From: Chitinophaga sp. YR627
GTDB taxonomy: Bacteria; Bacteroidota; Bacteroidia; Chitinophagales; Chitinophagaceae
DNA length: 64,000 nucleotides
Direction: 5' to 3'
NCBI RefSeq assembly: GCF_900114995.1
Contig: NZ_FOUX01000001.1
Location: 1,984,001-2,048,000 of the forward strand
The position numbers were made by a program, and so were the translations under genes. Shown here one piece after another: positions 45,452 to 54,873 of this stretch (the first letter of the stretch is position 1; the number at the start of each line of letters is the position of its first letter). The notes below the pieces were generated by a model, which had not been told where the DNA came from, did not search any database, and saw only the letters and a list, made by a program, of their open reading frames with translations.

Positions 45452-45721
45452 ACCTTGTAACGTATAGTGTCATAAGGATTATACAATTGTTGGATAGTCC
45501 TGTTTAATATTTCACAGTTATAATATAGGGGCACCCCCAATAAAATATAATCATTTGTTTACCAACACCTAAGAATGCTCCCTAAGACATCGGTACGCTA
45601 ATCAACTGACTACAAATTGATTGGGAAATAAATATTACGCGTGGAAACTTATATTTTCCAAAGTTTAATTTAAATTTATATATCAACTAAGAGGACCTGG
45701 ACTGTTAAACCACTACCACTA
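45452..45721. other. A+T-rich leader of the helicase/TPR-OB operon
   Basis: About 270 bp, clearly richer in A+T than the neighbouring operons, with no ORF. It should contain the promoter of the two-gene operon. No perfect -33/-7 pair was identified. Confidence 0.4.
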
Positions 45722-48007
45722 ATGACATTAAAGGCATTCTTCTCCGCGTATACGCTTACTTCTGGACAAAGTGCATTATTAGACGATTTAGAAAACTTTC
45801 TCTCAAACGATTCAAATTGCTTTCTTCTGAAAGGATATGCGGGCACTGGCAAAACTTTCATGACGCAGGGACTAACAAACTTCCTGGTCAACAGTAGAAG
45901 AGAATTCAGAATTGCTGCCCCCACAGGAAGAGCAGCGAGAATTATTTCCAGGAAGACAAAACTTAACGCCTATACAATACACAAAACAATCTACTCCACT
46001 AAGGACCTGAAGGAGTATAAGACCGAAGATGAAGATGGAACAGAAAGCTTTAAATTCTTCTATGAACTCCGAAACAACTCGGATGCAGCTGATACCGTAT
46101 ACATCGTAGATGAGGCTTCTATGCTTTCAGACGTCTATTCTGAGAGTGAGTTTTTCCGATTTGGTAGTGGGTTTCTCTTGCGGGATCTACTTGAATATAT
46201 AGATTTCAACAATTACAATAATAGAAAGTTAATCTTTATTGGAGACGATGCACAGTTGCCCCCTGTTAACATGAGCTTCTCTCCTGCCACGAGTGCTGAA
46301 TATTTGCAAGCGAATTATGGACTTACGCCAAAACAATTTGAACTCACGGAGGTCTTAAGACAAAAAAGCGAAAGTGGTATATTATACAATGCAGGAAGAA
46401 TCAGAGACTCATTAAAGGCTAATCTTTATAATAAGATCGACATTAATGTCAATTTTGAGGATATCCATACTTTCGAACACGAAGATTTTCTGAAGAAATA
46501 TCTTCGGACCTGCAACAACACTATTGATGAAGAAACGATTGTTATTGCCTACTCAAATGCAGACGTCAGGCAGTACAATGACCTTATCCGAACACATTTC
46601 TTTCCTGACAAACCGCATATTACAGAAGGCGATAAAATTCTCCTTGTCAATAATAATTATAACCATGTAATTGAATTATTGAACGGAGACTTCGGGATGA
46701 TTAAAGAAGTTTCTGAAAAACAGGAAACAAGAACGACAACACTTAAGATTGCTGATAAGGATAAAAAAACAAGAGAGATTCCTGTGTCGGTCTCTTATAA
46801 AGATGTCAAAATTGAATTCAAAGATATTGACGGAAAACCGCATATTATTAGCTGTAAAATCACCGAAAATATTCTTTACTCTAGTCACAGGGATATTTCG
46901 CCGTATGAGCAAAAGGCGATGTATATCGACTTCTGGATTAGAAATCCGAAGTTAAATCAGATAAGACAATTACTCTATGCCAAATCGACCAATTACGATA
47001 AACTGAATGAGCTGATTAGTCAGTTATCTCCGGAAGAGATAACCGCAGACGCGATGAAAAAGATAAAGTGGCTTCAGAAAGAATATTTTCAGCAGCCGGA
47101 CGCACAAAGGATCAGAGAAATATCAATTTTTATACTTAAAGATGCCCTGAGGTCTGATCCATATTTTAATGCTTTGCGGATAAAATTTGGATACGCCGTT
47201 ACGTGTCATAAGGCCCAGGGCGGTGAATGGAACAACGTTTTTTTAAATTGCCGTACCAATATGGGCTATCTGAATGCAAGCTATTTCCGTTGGCTCTATA
47301 CTGGTATTACACGATCTAAAGAAAATCTTTTTGTAGTCAATACTCCTCATTTCACAATTGATAGTAATCTCAGGCCTCCAAAAGTCGATAACGTTTCATT
47401 AAACCAGGATATCATTATACTAAACAATGAACTCCTGGAACAGGAAATGCCTTTTGACTTCTCTGAACAGGAATCTGCCATCAGAAATATTTATCTGGCG
47501 ATAACAGAATATCTCAAAGACGAAAATGTCCTCATAGATACTATCAGACACACTAAGTACCTGGAGCATTACACGTTTATAAGAGGTATTGATAAAGCTA
47601 CCTTCAAAGTACATTACAATGGCCAATATAAAATAACCAGGATCGAAAAACCAGTTGACGATACAGAATTTATCAGGGATATCTTTTTAAAGCTCACACC
47701 ACTTCAGCATAAAACGATTATCATTGAAGAGCAGGAATTCCTGCAACCACCGGTTGTCTTTGAATTTAAGCAGCCATTCATGAAAGAGTTTTATGACATT
47801 ATAAGCACCAAACTGGCAACGGCAAACTTACATATCACCAAAATTGAACACCAGCAATATCACGAGATATATGAGATAAAGAAAAATGGGCATACAGCTA
47901 CCTATAAATTCTGGTATGACGGTAAAAATATTTTCACAAGAACGGAAATTATCCCGGCAAGGACGACAGGGCTGACAGATGAAATAAATGCACTATTATC
48001 CAAATAA
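45722..48007 (+). CDS. RecD-like SF1 helicase with duplicated C-terminal domain
   Basis: This is a 761-residue protein. The SF1B helicase part has Walker A GYAGTGKT (38-45), motif Ia APTGRAAR (66-73), Walker B VDEASML (129-135), motif III GDDAQLPPV (174-182), motif V TCHKAQGGEW (about 495) and motif VI WLYTGITRSKENLFVV (about 523). The central insertion (residues 300-470) lacks the usual RecD-family features I know. From about 585 there are two similar segments of about 75 residues (585-660 and 687-760): a helix, then Ixx(H)xxYxExYxFx+, then YKxxYDG, then IT+xE. That duplication is not part of ordinary RecD. It is likely a 5'-3' DNA translocase with an extra nucleic-acid or protein-binding module. 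It is the first gene of a two-gene operon (6 bp gap). Confidence 0.85.
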   Translation: MTLKAFFSAYTLTSGQSALLDDLENFLSNDSNCFLLKGYAGTGKTFMTQGLTNFLVNSRREFRIAAPTGRAARIISRKTKLNAYTIHKTIYSTKDLKEYKTEDEDGTESFKFFYELRNNSDAADTVYIVDEASMLSDVYSESEFFRFGSGFLLRDLLEYIDFNNYNNRKLIFIGDDAQLPPVNMSFSPATSAEYLQANYGLTPKQFELTEVLRQKSESGILYNAGRIRDSLKANLYNKIDINVNFEDIHTFEHEDFLKKYLRTCNNTIDEETIVIAYSNADVRQYNDLIRTHFFPDKPHITEGDKILLVNNNYNHVIELLNGDFGMIKEVSEKQETRTTTLKIADKDKKTREIPVSVSYKDVKIEFKDIDGKPHIISCKITENILYSSHRDISPYEQKAMYIDFWIRNPKLNQIRQLLYAKSTNYDKLNELISQLSPEEITADAMKKIKWLQKEYFQQPDAQRIREISIFILKDALRSDPYFNALRIKFGYAVTCHKAQGGEWNNVFLNCRTNMGYLNASYFRWLYTGITRSKENLFVVNTPHFTIDSNLRPPKVDNVSLNQDIIILNNELLEQEMPFDFSEQESAIRNIYLAITEYLKDENVLIDTIRHTKYLEHYTFIRGIDKATFKVHYNGQYKITRIEKPVDDTEFIRDIFLKLTPLQHKTIIIEEQEFLQPPVVFEFKQPFMKEFYDIISTKLATANLHITKIEHQQYHEIYEIKKNGHTATYKFWYDGKNIFTRTEIIPARTTGLTDEINALLSK

Positions 48008-48013
48008 CAAGTT

Positions 48014-50593
48014 ATGACTACATCCCAGGTATATGCACTCAGAAAAGCCGGAAAGATCGAAGAGGCTTATGACTACTCATTTCAGTTATACAAGCTTTCT
48101 CCAACTGACGAAAATGTTAAAAAGGCATATTCCTGGACATTGATCGATATCTGTAAAAAGAAAATTTCAGAAAACAGGTTTGACGAAGCGCAGGTATTTC
48201 ATCAACAGTTATCCGCTATAGAATTTTCCTGGCAGGATGACTTTGTTGAGACGATCAAAAAACAGATCATCTATCTTAAACCTAAAATAGATCCTCATTT
48301 CTCTATCATCCACCAGGCAGATCAGCTGAGTAAGACAGGTGAACATCAACAGGCATTGACACTGATCAGTAGTATGATTTCCGCCGGTCAGTTAGCGACG
48401 TTGCATCATGAGTCATATGGGTGGATAATTTACAGGTGCATCAAGGCAAATGAGAGTAATCTGTCATCTGTTGAAATACGAACCTTTTTAAGAGATTATA
48501 TGCAGTTGGCCAATGAGCGGCCTTCCCTTCTTCATTCCATGTTTCTTAACTTTGCGCTTAATTATTCAAAAAATCATCCTGATTTCAATTTCTATAACTT
48601 CTTCCTGCTCTGGAATCCTAAAAACCTCCGATTGGACGATCTCTATGATAACAGAAATAAAGAAGGAAGTACTATTCCTTCTCTTATTTCAAGAATTTGT
48701 AGAGAAATAGCCATTTCAAATGTTGCAGTTGAAATAGATGAAGCGATCATCAGACATATAGCCCTACCACGAGAACAGATCCTCGATTTCTTTAGAGAAC
48801 CTGTTTTCTGGACGCTTTATAATGCACATAAAGAAAACCGCTTTTCCGATCTGTGGAAAATGTTTGAAGAATACTGCGCACGTTATGCAAAATATGGTAA
48901 GTCCAAATGGCATTCAGATATCCTGAGTCTCGCAGAACGATTTATGAAAGAAAATGACGAATGGCGCTTCTGGGAATTCTTACAAAACTGGGACCCACAA
49001 TGCTTTATGGACGGGGATTGGCAAGAAGTGGCCCGTGATGGCAACACCTATAAGTCCCTGGCTATAAAATCAATAAAAAAAACCTTCGATATCATTAAAA
49101 CCAAGGGGCAGGACACAGACATCACATGGTTATTTCCACTTTACGAAAAAGCAATTACGCTGGATGCTGCGGATGAATGGTTGAGGCGCGAAAAAGCTTT
49201 ATTACATATGCGCTGTAAACAAATAGACGCTGCAATTGGTATTTACAGGGAACTGGTACTGGAATTAGGAGATAAACATTATATATGGCAGGAGTTTTCC
49301 AGCTGTTTTGCTACTGACACCCGTATCAAAATAGGCATGTTGTCAAAGGCATTAAGTCTGGAAAAAAACGAAGACTTCCTGGGGGAGATACGTATTGATC
49401 TGGCCAGACATCTGATTCGGGAGAATTTACCCGGCAACGCAATTATTGAACTTGAAACTTATAAAAAACATCGCGAGCTCAAAGGTTGGCGGCTCTCCGC
49501 TGATTTTGAATCACTATATGAAAAATGCCGCTCCTCTCAGAATGGATTTACGAATAACAAATCACTTTACAGAGAATATATTCCGCTGGCGGAAAATTTT
49601 GCATACAGCCATATTGCCTGGACCGATCTTGTCGTTATCAACAAATGGAAAGATGAGAAAGGACGGGAAAAAGCCGCACTATCAAATGGTCAGTCAATTC
49701 ACTTCACAACAGGTGCACATCGCTTTATTATATTAAGAGAAGCTGAACGTGGTGAGGTACTTAAATTTAGACTACATATACAGGAAACAGACGATGAAGA
49801 TCTTAATTATGAATATTCCTGGTTAGGTGATGTTAAATTTAAAAATCATAAATATATTCCGCTAATGGCGGAAAGAACAGATAAGACTCCCTGGTCAATC
49901 TTAGAAACTACATTTGCTGTTGTTGACTACGTAAATAAAGAACGAAATATCATCCATGCATTGACACATACCAATAAAGAGGTTTTTTTCCCCCAAACAA
50001 AAGAGCCACTGGAAGCTGGGTCTTTTATTAAAGCCAGGTTTTACACCAAAAAAGTAAAAGAGGAAAACAGGATCGAACTACAGGACATCCAGCAGGTGCA
50101 GAAACAAGAAATAATTCAACATTTCCAGCATAAATTAGCCATCATAGATAGCATAAATGATCAAAAACAAGTCTTTCACTTTGTCATCAATCAATCATTA
50201 CAAGGTGTCATCAGGTATGTCGAGACTGACATAAGGCCTCAGGAGGGAGATTTTATCAGATTGTCTTATGTAACCCGGACTGACAAAGACAAGAAGCTGC
50301 GGCTACGAATATTACACGTTACACCTACTGACGAGAAAAACAATGCCCTAAAAAAAAATTTGACAGGCAATTTGAAGTTAAAATTCAAGCTTCGGGGCCA
50401 GACATTTGAAATGACCGAACTTGATAATGATGAATTTGAACATGCTAAAGCAGACTTTGCCTTTGTCGGTGATTATTACGTTCCCAGATATTTGCTGGAC
50501 AAACACAACATTACGAGTGATTGTAGCGTAAAGGCCACTGCTATCTATTCCGGTGAGAAATGGAAAATCATATACCTGGAAAAAATCGGTTAA
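48014..50593 (+). CDS. TPR-like protein with C-terminal OB/cold-shock-like repeats (unknown function)
   Basis: This 859-residue protein is not recognised as a known family. The first 540 residues are helical and TPR-like (RKAGKIEEAYDYSFQLYKLSP, GEHQQALTLISSMIS, IDAAIGIYRELVLELGD). The C-terminal 300 are beta-rich, with two adjacent segments in OB-fold style: FAVVDYVNKERNIIHALT (about 632) and LAIIDSINDQKQVFHFVIN (about 707), each followed by a hairpin and a basic strand. No enzymatic motif is seen. Translation follows the helicase stop after 6 bp. The pairing of a helicase with a large TPR-OB protein suggests a nucleic-acid-processing complex. Its A+T content is higher than in neighbouring genes. 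Confidence 0.8.
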   Translation: MTTSQVYALRKAGKIEEAYDYSFQLYKLSPTDENVKKAYSWTLIDICKKKISENRFDEAQVFHQQLSAIEFSWQDDFVETIKKQIIYLKPKIDPHFSIIHQADQLSKTGEHQQALTLISSMISAGQLATLHHESYGWIIYRCIKANESNLSSVEIRTFLRDYMQLANERPSLLHSMFLNFALNYSKNHPDFNFYNFFLLWNPKNLRLDDLYDNRNKEGSTIPSLISRICREIAISNVAVEIDEAIIRHIALPREQILDFFREPVFWTLYNAHKENRFSDLWKMFEEYCARYAKYGKSKWHSDILSLAERFMKENDEWRFWEFLQNWDPQCFMDGDWQEVARDGNTYKSLAIKSIKKTFDIIKTKGQDTDITWLFPLYEKAITLDAADEWLRREKALLHMRCKQIDAAIGIYRELVLELGDKHYIWQEFSSCFATDTRIKIGMLSKALSLEKNEDFLGEIRIDLARHLIRENLPGNAIIELETYKKHRELKGWRLSADFESLYEKCRSSQNGFTNNKSLYREYIPLAENFAYSHIAWTDLVVINKWKDEKGREKAALSNGQSIHFTTGAHRFIILREAERGEVLKFRLHIQETDDEDLNYEYSWLGDVKFKNHKYIPLMAERTDKTPWSILETTFAVVDYVNKERNIIHALTHTNKEVFFPQTKEPLEAGSFIKARFYTKKVKEENRIELQDIQQVQKQEIIQHFQHKLAIIDSINDQKQVFHFVINQSLQGVIRYVETDIRPQEGDFIRLSYVTRTDKDKKLRLRILHVTPTDEKNNALKKNLTGNLKLKFKLRGQTFEMTELDNDEFEHAKADFAFVGDYYVPRYLLDKHNITSDCSVKATAIYSGEKWKIIYLEKIG

Positions 50594-50828
50594 GTACCGG
50601 GCCCTTCCTGGTTATCTATCTGAGATTTACACAGCAGCGTCTGCTACTCAATCGATTAAGTGTCATGAAACTGTTAAAATACCCGCAACAGACGAGCTTA
50701 AATTGCCCCCTTTCACATTTCTTTAGCATTTTCCGGGTTAAATTTGCATCAGTATTTCAAAAGAAGCAAACGCCGGACTAACCATCAGCCCGGCATATTT
50801 TTAAGTAAAAACCTAGCCATTTCCATTG
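50594..50828. other. Intergenic region before the L,D-transpeptidase gene
   Basis: 235 bp without an ORF. A short hairpin (gccgg with ccggc near 50772-50795, then atattttta) lies about 30 bp before the next start and may act as a terminator of the upstream operon or as an attenuator. Confidence 0.4.
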
Positions 50829-51584
50829 ATGAAGAAACCTGTTTTTAAGACCGTATTCAGACTCACACTTGCCGCTGGCCTGTTTTCAGGCATTCTTTTC
50901 GCAGTTGCATCCCCCACCGCGGGCAATCGTACCAGAGTAGTCGCATTGACAGAGAATAAACTAGGCGCCAGAATGGCCCTGTTCTCTCAGCTGAAACTTG
51001 ACTCCCTGGGATTGTCTAAAGAAGCTTTTGCTTTTGCGCTGGCTGGTATGGAAAAACTCGAAAGAGAAGGTAAACTCAGCAATCCGGACCTACTCACCAT
51101 TGCTGACTTTAGTTTACCCTCCAGCAGGAAAAGACTGTTTGTGATTGACCTGGCAAAAGGAGAAGTACTGTTCAACACCCTGGTATCACACGGAAGAAAT
51201 TCCGGTACCGGGTTGGCCACCAACTTTTCCAATGCTCCGGAGAGCTTTAAAAGCAGTCTTGGATTTTATGTAACCGGCGCTACCTACAAAGGTGAGCATG
51301 GTTACTCCCTGCGCCTGGAAGGTGAAGAAAAAGGTATCAATGACAATGCAATGAGCCGCGGCATCGTGATGCACAGCGCAGCATATGTGAACGAACAGAT
51401 CGCAAAATTACAGGGGTATATCGGTCGTAGCCTGGGATGCCCTGCGATTCCTGAGAAGATACATCGTCAGATCATTGAGGTGATAAAAAACGGTACCTGC
51501 CTGTTTTTATATAGTCCGGATAAGGCGTACATGGCCAATTCTAAGATGCTGGCCACACCGGAGATCGATACGACGATCGTGTAA
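50829..51584 (+). CDS. Murein L,D-transpeptidase catalytic-domain protein
   Basis: The protein is 251 residues from ATG 50829; a TTG three bases earlier opens the frame. It has a signal sequence (LTLAAGLFSGILFAVA) and a catalytic domain of the YkuD-related type that ends a compact fold: SSRKRLFVIDLAKGEVLFNTLVSHGRNSG, then the catalytic region VMHSAAYV and the Ser-Leu-Gly-Cys-Pro segment (SLGCPAIPE). The Cys attacks the acyl donor meso-DAP or Ala. It probably makes 3-3 cross-links or attaches proteins to peptidoglycan in the periplasm. It is convergent with the next transpeptidase gene. Confidence 0.88.
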   Translation: MKKPVFKTVFRLTLAAGLFSGILFAVASPTAGNRTRVVALTENKLGARMALFSQLKLDSLGLSKEAFAFALAGMEKLEREGKLSNPDLLTIADFSLPSSRKRLFVIDLAKGEVLFNTLVSHGRNSGTGLATNFSNAPESFKSSLGFYVTGATYKGEHGYSLRLEGEEKGINDNAMSRGIVMHSAAYVNEQIAKLQGYIGRSLGCPAIPEKIHRQIIEVIKNGTCLFLYSPDKAYMANSKMLATPEIDTTIV

Positions 51585-51624
51585 AGTTGAATAAGGAATT
51601 GATTTGATAAAAATATTGTTATAA

Positions 51625-51661
51625 GCAAAGGGCGTTCACCATGGTGAACGCCCTTTCGTTT
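51625..51661. terminator. Terminator between the two transpeptidase genes
   Basis: Arms aagggcgttcacc and ggtgaacgccctt form a perfect stem with almost no loop, followed by a T-containing tract. It lies between convergent genes. About 150 bp of the gap to 51814 shows nothing else. Confidence 0.8.
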
Positions 51662-51813
51662 TGTGGCCCCAACTCCTCCTGGCCCCCTTTCAATACACAC
51701 AAAATGCGCTCAATTAAATAAATTCTCACGCTCATAACATTATCGCCTCTGCATGGAGATAACGCGCGTACCGAAAAGGGCAAGGAGGATGTCAAATTGC
51801 CCCTTTATATGAA

Positions 51814-53418
51814 TTACTTAGCGTCTGTAAACAGCTTACCCGCCATATAGGTATCATGATCATAAATGTCTTCCCTGAACTGCAGTTTTCCTGCCTCATC
51901 TACCCAGGTCGTATAATACGTGATTAACACCGGCACGGGATCTTTCACTCTCACATACTTTTCCTTTCCACTATTCATGGCACTGTCAATACGCTCGGCT
52001 GACCAGTTCTGATTATCTGCCAGCAGGTAATTGGCCATCTTCACCGGATCTCCCAGACGAATACAACCATGGCTGAATGCCCGCTGATCCCTGTCAAAAA
52101 GATATTTCTGATTGGTATCGTGGAAGTAGATATTGAAGCTGTTTGGGAAAAGAAACTTCACCTTTCCTAAAGGATTGTCCTTACCCGGTTTCTGACGTAC
52201 TATCGGCAAACCATTACGCTCACCGGTGATCTCCATATTCTTGCTGGCAATATAGCTTTTATTACGTGCTATTGCCGGCAATATTTCCTCCTTCACAATA
52301 CTGTTTGGCAGGTTCCAGTAAGGACTGAATACGATCTGATCCAGTTTACCGGAGAACATCGTGGTACTCTTACCCTCCTTACCTACTACCACCGGCATAT
52401 CAAACTCTTTCTTACCGCCATTCCAGACATGTAAACCGAATTCAGGAATATTCACCAGGATAAGCCGTCCTTCCGGATTAGCCGGCGCCCAGCGCATTCT
52501 TTCCAGGTTGATCAATATGCGCTGTACCAGTTTTATAGCAGGCACATTCATTTCGCGCAGTAAGGTATCTGTGATCACTCCTTTGGGCGTATGACCATGG
52601 GTTGCTTCAAAAGCGGTTACAGCAGTTTCCAGCGCGTCATTGAAGACCGTAGAGGTATCCTTATCGGTATACTCTCCTGTTGCCTGTAAACGGCGCTTTA
52701 CCCATGCTATCACAGCCGTACTATCTCCCTTCTTATATCGCTTTTTCTTTTCTACAGTGATCGTGTCCCAGGCACTTTTCTCTGCAATATCAACATATTG
52801 TTGCAGCGATTTGTGCAGTGCAGAATAACTTTGCCCACGCATGGTCGTTTCTTTATCTGCCAATACAGCCGCCGCCTTTTTCAGCACTTCTGATTTAGTC
52901 AGTGGCACCGCATGTTCCAGCTCTTCAATGTTACCTTCACTATTATGCAGATAATAATCTATAAAACGCTGTGTTAACTGTAATTCTGTTTTTACGATAT
53001 TGGCATCCTTCGGAGAAACAGCAGAATCTACATCTCCGTTCATCAATGCGTTAAGACGATATTCTAATGATTTGTTGCCTTCGCTCGTATCTACACTATA
53101 ATCATACAGACTACGAAAACCATAAGCCTGTTCGTTGAGACCGGTATTATCAAACCAGGCAAACTGGAAATTACGTGCGTTATAGAAACTACGCAGTCTC
53201 GCTGCCAGTGTATCATTCAGTTTCTGTGTAGTAATGAATTTATTGACGTCGCTTGTATCAAGAAAGAGATTATTGTAAGCATTCGCTGCTGTTATCTCTG
53301 TATTTCTGGGAGTAATAACAATGGCCTCCTTTTCTGTCCGCCTGGTACTCGTTTCACAGCTATAAGAAAAGGCAGCTATAATAAAAGCAGTTAAGATCAA
53401 TAAAACATTATTCTTCAT
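51814..53418 (-). CDS. L,D-transpeptidase of the YcbB/LdtD type
   Basis: This 534-residue protein has an N-terminal signal (LLILTAFIIAAFSYSC, lipobox-like Cys about 21). It then has a long scaffold, a peptidoglycan-binding_1 domain (VKRRLQATGEYTDKDTS, VTAFEATHGHTPKGVI) and a YkuD domain ending HDTNQKYLFDRDQRAFSHGC-IRLGDP, where His and Cys are catalytic. Length and domain order match YcbB/LdtD. It makes meso-DAP cross-links in peptidoglycan. It lies beside the second transpeptidase and the injection-system operon (100 bp away), but no shared promoter is evident. Confidence 0.9.
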   Translation of the reverse strand: MKNNVLLILTAFIIAAFSYSCETSTRRTEKEAIVITPRNTEITAANAYNNLFLDTSDVNKFITTQKLNDTLAARLRSFYNARNFQFAWFDNTGLNEQAYGFRSLYDYSVDTSEGNKSLEYRLNALMNGDVDSAVSPKDANIVKTELQLTQRFIDYYLHNSEGNIEELEHAVPLTKSEVLKKAAAVLADKETTMRGQSYSALHKSLQQYVDIAEKSAWDTITVEKKKRYKKGDSTAVIAWVKRRLQATGEYTDKDTSTVFNDALETAVTAFEATHGHTPKGVITDTLLREMNVPAIKLVQRILINLERMRWAPANPEGRLILVNIPEFGLHVWNGGKKEFDMPVVVGKEGKSTTMFSGKLDQIVFSPYWNLPNSIVKEEILPAIARNKSYIASKNMEITGERNGLPIVRQKPGKDNPLGKVKFLFPNSFNIYFHDTNQKYLFDRDQRAFSHGCIRLGDPVKMANYLLADNQNWSAERIDSAMNSGKEKYVRVKDPVPVLITYYTTWVDEAGKLQFREDIYDHDTYMAGKLFTDAK

Positions 53419-53520
53419 GCTAACCCCGGTTGCAAAACACGTGCCTCTGCATTTATACTAGGCAGACCGGACTGCAAATCCGCTTTTTTGTAGAAAAAAC
53501 TTCACACAAAGCGCAACAAA

Positions 53521-54873
53521 TTATAGATTCAATGTCTTTCCTTCTTTGTTAAATTCCTTGCGAATGCCCGTCTGTATGTCTTTCAGGAGAATTGTCCGGC
53601 TATTACGTTTTAAAGCAGACAAACAACTATACTGCACCACATTGATAATCGCTCCGCCTGCCAGCTCATGTTTCCTGGCAATCTCTTCGAGACTGACATC
53701 CTGATCCAGCGCAGCTTCCTGTGGAAATGACTGTTGCCATAAACGCTGACGTTGTGCCGGAGCTGGTACCGGAAAATAGATCATGGACTGAAACCTTCTT
53801 CCGAATGCCTCATCAATATTTGCTTTCAGATTCGTTGCCAGGATCACCAGACCAGGAAAGTCTTCTATACGTTGTAAGAGATAAGCTACTTCCTGATTTG
53901 CATAGCGGTCATTGGAGGAGTTGGTCGCACTTCTTTTGCCGAATAGTGCATCTGCTTCATCAAAGAATAAGATCCAGTTCTTATTGGCTGCCTGATCAAA
54001 TACCCCCGCCAGATTTTTCTCTGTTTCACCAATATATTTGGATACGATCATGGATAGATCGATACGATAGACATCCATGTTAAAAGTCTTTCCCAGCAAA
54101 CAAGCCGTGAATGACTTACCGGTTCCCGGAGGGCCATAAAACAAGGCCCTGTAGCCAGGCTTGATCCTGTTCTCCATTTTCCAGTCACGCAATAATGCGG
54201 GACCATGCTCTATCCATGTACGGATCTCTTCCACCTCCTGCATCGTATGCGGATCCAATACAAGATCACTCCAATTCAGTGCGGTACGTATCTGTTTAGC
54301 GGGAAACTGTGTACTATATTGTGGCTGATAAGCTTTTCCTGTAGTAAAATAACTCAGGTATTCCGACGTCAGTTGTAACCCGCCGCTCAGCAAAGGTTCA
54401 TCTGCATGTACAGAAGCAAGCTTCAGGATATTATCCCTTACAAAGAAATGATCCGGCGTGAACATTTTCTGCAATTGCAAACGTTGCTGCAGATCGTTTG
54501 CCGCCAGTAAAAATGCGGCTGTTTCCCCTGTAGGGAGAAAGCCGCCGTGCTGATTACCCTTGATACCGCCAAACTCTGTGAAGCCACGATCATAGGTACT
54601 GTTTTTCACAAAGAAGATATCCAGTAACTGTGGTTGCAGGTGCGGACATAGTGCCAGCAACAGCACAAGCCGTTCGGGGACCTGCATATTGTAGTGTCTT
54701 ACAATCTGAGAGTAGACGGCATCGTTATTCAATGCCGGTGGAGCCGGCTCCTCTTCCACCTGCGTATGCGCTTCTTCAAAATACTGTTTCATCCGCAATT
54801 GCAGGATCTGTGCAAACCACAGCAGTTCATCATGTAATGCCGCCGCATTATTGGCTATCAGGTGAGTGTCCAT
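53521..54873 (-). CDS. AAA+ ATPase of the contractile injection system
   Basis: This 450-residue protein has a helical N-terminal part (residues 1-210) and one AAA+ domain. Its Walker A is FYGPPGTGKS (about 245), Walker B ILFFDEADALFGKR (about 300), and there is a sensor region VILATNLKANIDEAF with the Arg finger in GRRFQSMIYFP. ATPases of this type are found with Afp15/PVC15-type extracellular or type-VI-like contractile systems in Bacteroidota and are thought to act in assembly or release. It overlaps the upstream gene by 16 bp (54858-54873), so translation is coupled. It is the last gene of the operon visible here. Confidence 0.87.
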   Translation of the reverse strand: MDTHLIANNAAALHDELLWFAQILQLRMKQYFEEAHTQVEEEPAPPALNNDAVYSQIVRHYNMQVPERLVLLLALCPHLQPQLLDIFFVKNSTYDRGFTEFGGIKGNQHGGFLPTGETAAFLLAANDLQQRLQLQKMFTPDHFFVRDNILKLASVHADEPLLSGGLQLTSEYLSYFTTGKAYQPQYSTQFPAKQIRTALNWSDLVLDPHTMQEVEEIRTWIEHGPALLRDWKMENRIKPGYRALFYGPPGTGKSFTACLLGKTFNMDVYRIDLSMIVSKYIGETEKNLAGVFDQAANKNWILFFDEADALFGKRSATNSSNDRYANQEVAYLLQRIEDFPGLVILATNLKANIDEAFGRRFQSMIYFPVPAPAQRQRLWQQSFPQEAALDQDVSLEEIARKHELAGGAIINVVQYSCLSALKRNSRTILLKDIQTGIRKEFNKEGKTLNL

